NCBI GenBank assembly: GCA_965247245.1
Contig: CBDFGV010000002.1
Span: 1 to 64,000 of the forward strand
DNA from: Tectiglobus sp965247245
GTDB lineage: Bacteria; Pseudomonadota; Alphaproteobacteria; Rhizobiales; Hyphomicrobiaceae
Reading direction: 5' to 3'
DNA: 64,000 bases
This document shows positions 59,542 to 64,000 of the stretch, one piece after another (position 1 is the stretch's first letter; the number at the start of each line of letters is the position of its first letter). The notes below the pieces were generated by a model. That model worked only from the letters and a program-made list of their open reading frames with translations. It was not told the DNA's origin and did no database searches. Position numbers and translations under genes: made by a program.

Positions 59542-61629
59542 TCAAGCGTTTTCGTTCCGCTTGACAATCAGAGCATCCAACCCGATCGCGCCTTTGGGAA
59601 GAGCGCGCAGCGGATTGATTTCAATACTCTCAATAGCCTTGGCATGGGCGGCGGCGAACACCGACAGTTTCGAGATCGCATCACAAAGCGCACTCAGGTC
59701 GGACGGCTCGGCGCCTCGCGCGCCCTTTAGAAGTTCCGTTCCCTTGAGTTCGTCAATCATGCCCATGGCTGTCTCCGGGCTGACGGGCGCACGGCGGAAG
59801 CTGACGTCTTTCAAGACCTCCGTAAACACGCCACCCAGTCCGAACATCACGACTGGCCCGAAGACTGGATCAACCTTCACGCCTAGAATACAGTCCACGC
59901 CGTCGGCTGCCATGGGCGAGATGAGCACACCGTCAATCTTTGCATCAGGCTTGGCTGACTTGGAGTTGGCCACGATCTCATCGTAGGCGGCAGCCGCATC
60001 ACCAGAAGCAACGCCGAGCTTAACGCCACCAACGTCGGTTTTATGGAGGATGTCCGGCGAGGCGATCTTCATGGCAACCGGTCCACCAGCTGCGGCGGCG
60101 GCCGCGGCAGCCTCGTCACTTGAGGTTGCTAGCTTGTCCGTCGCGAGTGGTAGGCCGAAGTCGGCTAGGATCTCCTTGGCTTCTTTTTCACCGAGATCAC
60201 CATCTGGCAATGCCGACAGGGATGGCACGTCAGGCTCTGCCGGGCGGCCGGCCTTGAAGGCAATGCCAAACGACATCAGTGCAGCCATGGTGGCCACCGC
60301 ACGGGATGGATCCTCAAAGCAGGGGAAGCCTTCGTCCTCGTACTCCTTGCAGATTTCCGGTGGCGCGACGAGCGACTGCATGAAGAGCTTGTTTTCCTGA
60401 CCTTCCATCGCTTCGGCCAGATACTTGCGGAGTACCGGCGAAATTTTTGGAGAGCCTGCAACGGATGTCCAGAACCCGATCAGGGCATCGTAGTTGCCCC
60501 GGTCCAGCATCAGCTTGGTAAATTTCGGCACCAACGTCAGATCATTGAAGAACTGCGCTGTGACATCGACCGGATTGCGCGGCGCCGCAAACGGCACAAG
60601 TTCTTTCATCTCGGCCTGTGCGTCAGTCGGCATTTCCGCGACGTCGAGATCATAGTCCGCTGCAGCATCTGCCATGAGTACGCCGCCGCCGCCGGAAACC
60701 GTGACAAGACCGATGCGCCGGCCAACCGGATAGATCTGTGGCCGGCAGGCATAAGCTATATCGAGCGCTTCCTCGGTGGTGCGGGCGCGGTGGGCGCCGC
60801 ATTGCTTCAGGACCGCATCATATATGACGTCCTCGCCCGCCAGAGAGGCCGTGTGTGAACTGGCAGCAGCTGCGCCAACTTCCGAGCGGCCGACCTTCAT
60901 AAAGATCACCGGTTTGCGCTCGGCGCGGGCAATCTCCAGGCCTTCGACCAGGACGTCGCCGTCTTTGATGCTTTCCGCATAGGCACAGATCGCCTGAACG
61001 TCTTCTTTCTCCGCCAACAGCTTGATCGCCTCAGCGACATGGACATCACACTCGTTGCCGGTGGTGATCCAATAGGTCATGTCGAGGCCGCGCAAATGCG
61101 CCAGATAAAAGATATGACTGCCGTAGGCACCGGACTGGCTTGCAATGGCCAGGCCGCCCGGGTTGGGCTGCTTGCGTTCGATGGTCGTCGTGAAGGTCGG
61201 ATAGAAATTGATGGCCGAATTGAAGACGCCCAAGCAATTCGGGCCAATGATGCGGACGCCGCTTTCCCTGGCAATCGCCGTCAGTTCATCCTGAGCCTTC
61301 TGACCTTCTTCATTCATTTCGCCGAAGCCGGATGAAAAGATCATCACGGTCTTGGCCTTTTTGGCCGCGGCATCGCGGACAACCTGGACAACACCTTTTG
61401 CAGGGACCGCGACCAGAACGAAGTCTACCGAGCCATCAATGTCATTGAGCGACGGATAAGCCTGGAGCCCCTGCACCGTGTCCCGGTTCGGATTGACCGG
61501 ATAGATGGCGCCCTCGTAGCCGAGGTTTTTGAAAAATGACAATGGACGTCCACCAATACGCGATGGATCGTCAGAGGCGCCGACGACGGCAACAGAGTTG
61601 GGAGTGAGGAGATCGTCAAGCTTTGTCAT
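59542..61629 (-). CDS. NDP-forming acyl-CoA synthetase (fused alpha-beta, ACD superfamily)
   Basis: A 695-residue ligase from ATG 61629 (MTKLDDLLTPNSVAVVGASD); 77 upstream codons of the open frame are not protein-like. Order: CoA-binding domain (VAVVGASDDPSRIGG), ligase domain with LAIASQSGAYGSHI and SSHTASLAGED (phosphorylatable His), then an ATP-grasp domain (GGPVAMKIASPDILHKTDVGGVKLGV; CILGVKVDPVFGPVVMFGLGG; IESIEINPL). It is paralogous to the ligase at 29763-31889 and again belongs to a set with acyl-CoA dehydrogenases and a hydratase. The acid activated is unknown. It follows a GNAT gene by 28 bp. Confidence 0.9.
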   Translation of the reverse strand: MTKLDDLLTPNSVAVVGASDDPSRIGGRPLSFFKNLGYEGAIYPVNPNRDTVQGLQAYPSLNDIDGSVDFVLVAVPAKGVVQVVRDAAAKKAKTVMIFSSGFGEMNEEGQKAQDELTAIARESGVRIIGPNCLGVFNSAINFYPTFTTTIERKQPNPGGLAIASQSGAYGSHIFYLAHLRGLDMTYWITTGNECDVHVAEAIKLLAEKEDVQAICAYAESIKDGDVLVEGLEIARAERKPVIFMKVGRSEVGAAAASSHTASLAGEDVIYDAVLKQCGAHRARTTEEALDIAYACRPQIYPVGRRIGLVTVSGGGGVLMADAAADYDLDVAEMPTDAQAEMKELVPFAAPRNPVDVTAQFFNDLTLVPKFTKLMLDRGNYDALIGFWTSVAGSPKISPVLRKYLAEAMEGQENKLFMQSLVAPPEICKEYEDEGFPCFEDPSRAVATMAALMSFGIAFKAGRPAEPDVPSLSALPDGDLGEKEAKEILADFGLPLATDKLATSSDEAAAAAAAAGGPVAMKIASPDILHKTDVGGVKLGVASGDAAAAYDEIVANSKSAKPDAKIDGVLISPMAADGVDCILGVKVDPVFGPVVMFGLGGVFTEVLKDVSFRRAPVSPETAMGMIDELKGTELLKGARGAEPSDLSALCDAISKLSVFAAAHAKAIESIEINPLRALPKGAIGLDALIVKRNENA

Positions 61630-61657
61630 TCGAAATCTCGTTTGTACTTTCGCTTCA

Positions 61658-62146
61658 TTAATTGAGTGTCTTGCTGAATATGAGTGCCGGAATTCCTGCC
61701 AGCCCATCTTCAAGGCCGGTTTGTTGCTCAAAGGAAAACCCGGTGCGCTCGTAGAACGCGACGGCGTTGTCGTTGCCCTGCAGCACCTCAAGCCAGATGC
61801 GACTTCCCGGCTCGTGTTGTGCTTCGACGTGATCGAGCATTGCCCGTCCGATGCCTCCACCTTTCAAATCCGGCTCGACATGAAGGCGCTCGATATAGGT
61901 GCCCTTCTTGGGAAAAGCGTAGCAGTGGCCAACAATCTGTCCGTCACGCAATGCCACGAGAAAGGTGCAGTCCGGGTTCGCAGCTTGTTCGGCAAACAGA
62001 GATGCGGCGTGCCGGGTCTCGATGATGTCCAGTGTCGTCTTTTCACCGATGAGCGGCGCATAGGTCGTCAACCACGAGCGATTGGTCAAGGCGCGGGCTG
62101 CCTCGATGTCATCACTGGTTGCTGTGCGGACCTGCACCTCGCTCAT
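61658..62146 (-). CDS. GNAT family N-acetyltransferase
   Basis: A 162-residue acetyltransferase from ATG 62146. It has VRTATSDDIEAARALTNRSWLTTY, FLVALRDGQIVGHCYAF, IERLHVEPDLKGGGIGRAMLDHVEA (acetyl-CoA pyrophosphate loop, GGGIGRA) and WLEVLQGNDNAVAFYERTGFSFEQQ. The set is a standard RimI-like GNAT. The substrate is unknown. It starts 2 bp after the cyclase stop, and the open frame further upstream lies within that gene. Confidence 0.9.
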   Translation of the reverse strand: MSEVQVRTATSDDIEAARALTNRSWLTTYAPLIGEKTTLDIIETRHAASLFAEQAANPDCTFLVALRDGQIVGHCYAFPKKGTYIERLHVEPDLKGGGIGRAMLDHVEAQHEPGSRIWLEVLQGNDNAVAFYERTGFSFEQQTGLEDGLAGIPALIFSKTLN

Positions 62147-62148
62147 TG

Positions 62149-63189
62149 TCAGACCGTCCCGACCGGCATTGTTGGCGAGCCAACGGCACCGGGTAGGCGC
62201 AGCGGTGGTGCCGTGAGCAGGAAGCGGTTGCGATTGTTCTCGCGCAGATAAGCGCACAGGTCAGAGAGATACCAAATCTCGCCAAGATGAATGCCGAGCT
62301 TGAACAGACAAAGCTCGTGAATCGGCAACATGGCACGGCGGCCCTCACCGGTCGTACTCGGGGTGCGCTCGACGGCATAGTTGTCCGCGATCAACACTGA
62401 GAGACCACTGTCGCGAATCCAGTTCTGCAGTTTCGGGTCGCGCCCTTCCAGTGCGGCGCAGGAGTTGTGCAGCACGTCGTGATCGGGATCTTTGTTGCGC
62501 TCGAGAATGCGGGTCGAAAAGCCGGTGTGCAGGCAGACCATGTCGCCCTCTTCGACGACCACGTTCTGTTGCTTCATGACCGCTTCTAGACCGTCGAAAT
62601 CAACATCGGATTTGGCATCGCCGTAAACTGCGTGAAGGTCGATCATCACGGCGCGGCCCTGGACGCATTTCTCAGCCATGTTTTCGATGCCGAGCCGCTT
62701 GGCTTCCGCACTATCAAGGCCGCCGCAGTCTGAACAGGTCGCTCCGCCAATGATGTCTTCGCCGCCGCGCCAGCCATTATAGAACACGTGCTCGGCGACC
62801 CCGTCACCATCGGCGTCGAACTGGTGCCCGACGTGAGCCAGCGCATCCCACTGGGTTGAATACTGGGTATGGATCAAGACACGGTCGTCGTTGACGACGT
62901 CGGTCAGATCATCATTGCCCAGCGCCTCTTGCAGCGGCAGCAAGTAACGCCGGACACCGTCGGGTGTCTTTGTCGGGAAGCGCTCCGGCGGCAGGCGGGC
63001 CGGATTGAGCTTGTTGCCACCAGGGTAATCAAGCGGCAGCGACAAACAGAACGTACGCCCTTCCTTGACCTCGGCAATGCCCTGCAGAACCTTTTCCTTT
63101 GTGATCAGGTTGAGGCGGCCGCACTGGTCGTCGTCGCCAAAATCACCCCAGTTCGATCCTTCCGGTCTGTTCTTCCAACGCTTTGCCAT
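62149..63189 (-). CDS. Cyclase-family (PF04199) metal-dependent hydrolase
   Basis: A 346-residue member of the cyclase/kynurenine-formamidase-like family: RLNLITKEKVLQGIAEVKEGRTFCLSLPLDYPGGNKLNPAR, VLIHTQYSTQWDALAHVGHQFD (D-x-x-x-H metal-binding stretch), GRAVMIDLHAVYG, VCLHTGFSTRIL, SVLIADNYAVE and LGIHLGEIWYLSDLCAYLRENNRNRFLLTAPPLRLPGAVGSP. Relatives hydrolyse amides, lactones or cyclic intermediates. It lies next to the 3-hydroxyacyl-CoA dehydrogenase and the ligase, so ring-opening before CoA activation would make sense, as inference. Confidence 0.9.
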   Translation of the reverse strand: MAKRWKNRPEGSNWGDFGDDDQCGRLNLITKEKVLQGIAEVKEGRTFCLSLPLDYPGGNKLNPARLPPERFPTKTPDGVRRYLLPLQEALGNDDLTDVVNDDRVLIHTQYSTQWDALAHVGHQFDADGDGVAEHVFYNGWRGGEDIIGGATCSDCGGLDSAEAKRLGIENMAEKCVQGRAVMIDLHAVYGDAKSDVDFDGLEAVMKQQNVVVEEGDMVCLHTGFSTRILERNKDPDHDVLHNSCAALEGRDPKLQNWIRDSGLSVLIADNYAVERTPSTTGEGRRAMLPIHELCLFKLGIHLGEIWYLSDLCAYLRENNRNRFLLTAPPLRLPGAVGSPTMPVGTV

Positions 63190-63309
63190 TCGCAGTTCCT
63201 ATTCTCGCTACAAATCCGCCGGTCTCGATCGGCTTTTACAAGGTCGCTGTCCCTGGATGGTGTGGCCCACGGGACTTAAAACTACCTGCCAATCTGCGGC
63301 TCGTTTAGG

Positions 63310-63327
63310 TTCCCGCCTGCGCGGGAA
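63310..63327. repeat. Solo end hairpin of the CGTCATTCCC repeat family
   Basis: TTCCCGC and GCGGGAA around a four-base loop, followed by TAACAG, match one end of the MITE-like elements. No matching left end is visible in the 159-bp gap 63190-63348, so this is probably a remnant. Confidence 0.5.
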
Positions 63328-63348
63328 TAACAGTCAATCAAACCCCCC

Positions 63349-64000
63349 TCAGCTTGGCGTGTGGACAGGCAGCCCGAGCAAGGCCCGGCGCTTGAGCCAC
63401 ATCGTCGGGCGATAACGATCCTCGCCAGTGATGGCATGCAGCCGGTCCAGGATCTGCAGGCAGCGGCGCGGTTCGAGGTCGGCGGCCAACTCCAGCGGCC
63501 CGAGCGGATAGTTCAGGCCAAGCTTCATCGCCAAATCAATATCGTCCGGCGTCGCCAAGGCAACCTCGGCCATATAGCAACCGAGGTTGGCGATCATCGC
63601 CGACATCCGCTGCGCAACGAAGCCAGGGCTGTCCTTGATCGCCGTCACCGCGCGGCCTGTGGCTGTGATCCCGGCCGCCGCTGCATCACGGACGTCGATG
63701 TCGGCGCCGGGTGCCGTCATGATGGTGACGCGCTTCGAGGTATCGCAGGAGAGGTCGATGCAGACCAACCGCTTGAAGTCGACGCCTGTGCGCATGGCGG
63801 TGTGCGTCGCATCATCTCCGAAGGGCGCGGCAAGGATCGGACAGCTGCCATCGTCGTCACCGACTGGCAAGCCAAGGTCCTTACAAAAGGCCTCCAACGT
63901 TTCATCGGGTTCGGCCAGGGCGATGCGTGTGGCTGGCGCGGCGCCACTCGTATGATCCGGTGATGGCGGATCGACAACCTTGCCGCCGTCATACCTGAAC
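63349..64000 (-). CDS. 3-hydroxyacyl-CoA dehydrogenase, N-terminus beyond window edge
   Basis: The frame is open from the right edge (FRYDGGKVVDPPS...) to the stop at 63349, so the gene is cut at its 5' side. The visible ~216 residues include GRAVTAIKDSPGFVAQRMSAMIANLGCYMAEVALATPDDIDLAMKLGLNYPLGPLELA, the signature of the C-terminal helical domain of NAD-dependent 3-hydroxyacyl-CoA dehydrogenases (F-V-R-in this copy PGFVAQR). The part before it looks like a degenerate second nucleotide-binding-type region (VCIDLSCDTSKRVTIMTAPGADIDVRDAA), as in duplicated enzymes of ~500 residues. It would perform the third step of the beta-oxidation scheme for this cluster. Confidence 0.85.
   Translation of the reverse strand, partial: FRYDGGKVVDPPSPDHTSGAAPATRIALAEPDETLEAFCKDLGLPVGDDDGSCPILAAPFGDDATHTAMRTGVDFKRLVCIDLSCDTSKRVTIMTAPGADIDVRDAAAAGITATGRAVTAIKDSPGFVAQRMSAMIANLGCYMAEVALATPDDIDLAMKLGLNYPLGPLELAADLEPRRCLQILDRLHAITGEDRYRPTMWLKRRALLGLPVHTPS

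Noticed and set aside
61529..62251. 240-codon plus-strand frame across the ligase/GNAT junction
   Set aside because: Antisense to two genes with clear motifs; no independent support.

Overview
The window looks like a chromosomal segment of a free-living, heterotrophic alphaproteobacterium. The evidence is the moderately GC-rich coding sequence, a DMSP-demethylase-like gene near an acrylyl-CoA reductase, a TRAP transporter of the mannitol/chloroaromatic class, NitT/TauT-type and oligopeptide-type ABC systems, and a very high density of CoA-dependent catabolic genes. No rRNA, tRNA, CRISPR array, prophage or insertion-sequence transposase was seen. The genus cannot be named from the sequence alone.

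Layout. 1-8.5 kb (minus strand): an edge-truncated MurG-like glycosyltransferase, a four-gene oligopeptide-type ABC operon (fused double ATPase, binding protein, two permeases) and a DmdA/GcvT-fold demethylase-like gene. 8.8-13.8 kb: a class III aminotransferase, a HI0933-type flavoprotein, a lone cyclic-nucleotide-binding protein (opposite strand), AcuI/YhdH acrylyl-CoA reductase and a transaldolase-family protein. 13.8-17.8 kb: the dTDP-L-rhamnose operon rfbCBDA, facing a specialised NusG paralogue. 18-27.2 kb: a Cache-domain histidine kinase and NarL-type regulator divergent from a TRAP transporter (dctP broken by a 23-bp tandem duplication, dctQ, and a dctM with a long C-terminal coiled-coil extension), followed by a benzoylformate-decarboxylase-like ThDP enzyme. 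27.4-33.9 kb: a plus-strand catabolic operon (two acyl-CoA dehydrogenases, an NDP-forming acyl-CoA ligase, an enoyl-CoA hydratase, an MFS transporter).

34-43.6 kb: an amidase with a tiny overlapping partner gene, an SDR, a DUF805 membrane protein, an enoyl-CoA hydratase and a class V aminotransferase. The aminotransferase is divergent from a large FAD/Fe-S 2-hydroxyacid dehydrogenase and a GntR/FCD regulator, with a perfect 9-3-9 palindrome between the divergent genes. This reads as a glycolate/glyoxylate-type unit. 43.6-47.5 kb: a NitT/TauT-type ABC operon whose permease carries a large helical extracytoplasmic insertion. 47.8-52 kb: a DUF411 metal-binding protein, an EamA transporter, an N-carbamoyl-D-amino-acid hydrolase and a divergent NtaA/DszA-type flavin monooxygenase. 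52.8-64 kb (all minus): a second CoA-catabolic region (3-hydroxyacyl-CoA dehydrogenase, cyclase-family hydrolase, GNAT, NDP-forming ligase, nitronate-monooxygenase family, DUF35, SCP2-type thiolase, two acyl-CoA dehydrogenases, enoyl-CoA hydratase). It is gene-for-gene similar in composition to the one at 27-33 kb.

The intergenic DNA carries two repeat families: short MITE-like elements ending in CGTCATTCCC-type inverted ends, and a double-hairpin GGGAGAGGG element. The double-hairpin element is tandemly amplified at 52.0-52.7 kb and brackets a DUF559 nuclease-like gene at 59 kb in direct orientation. Together with the two transporters carrying large helical extensions, this is the least explained material in the window.
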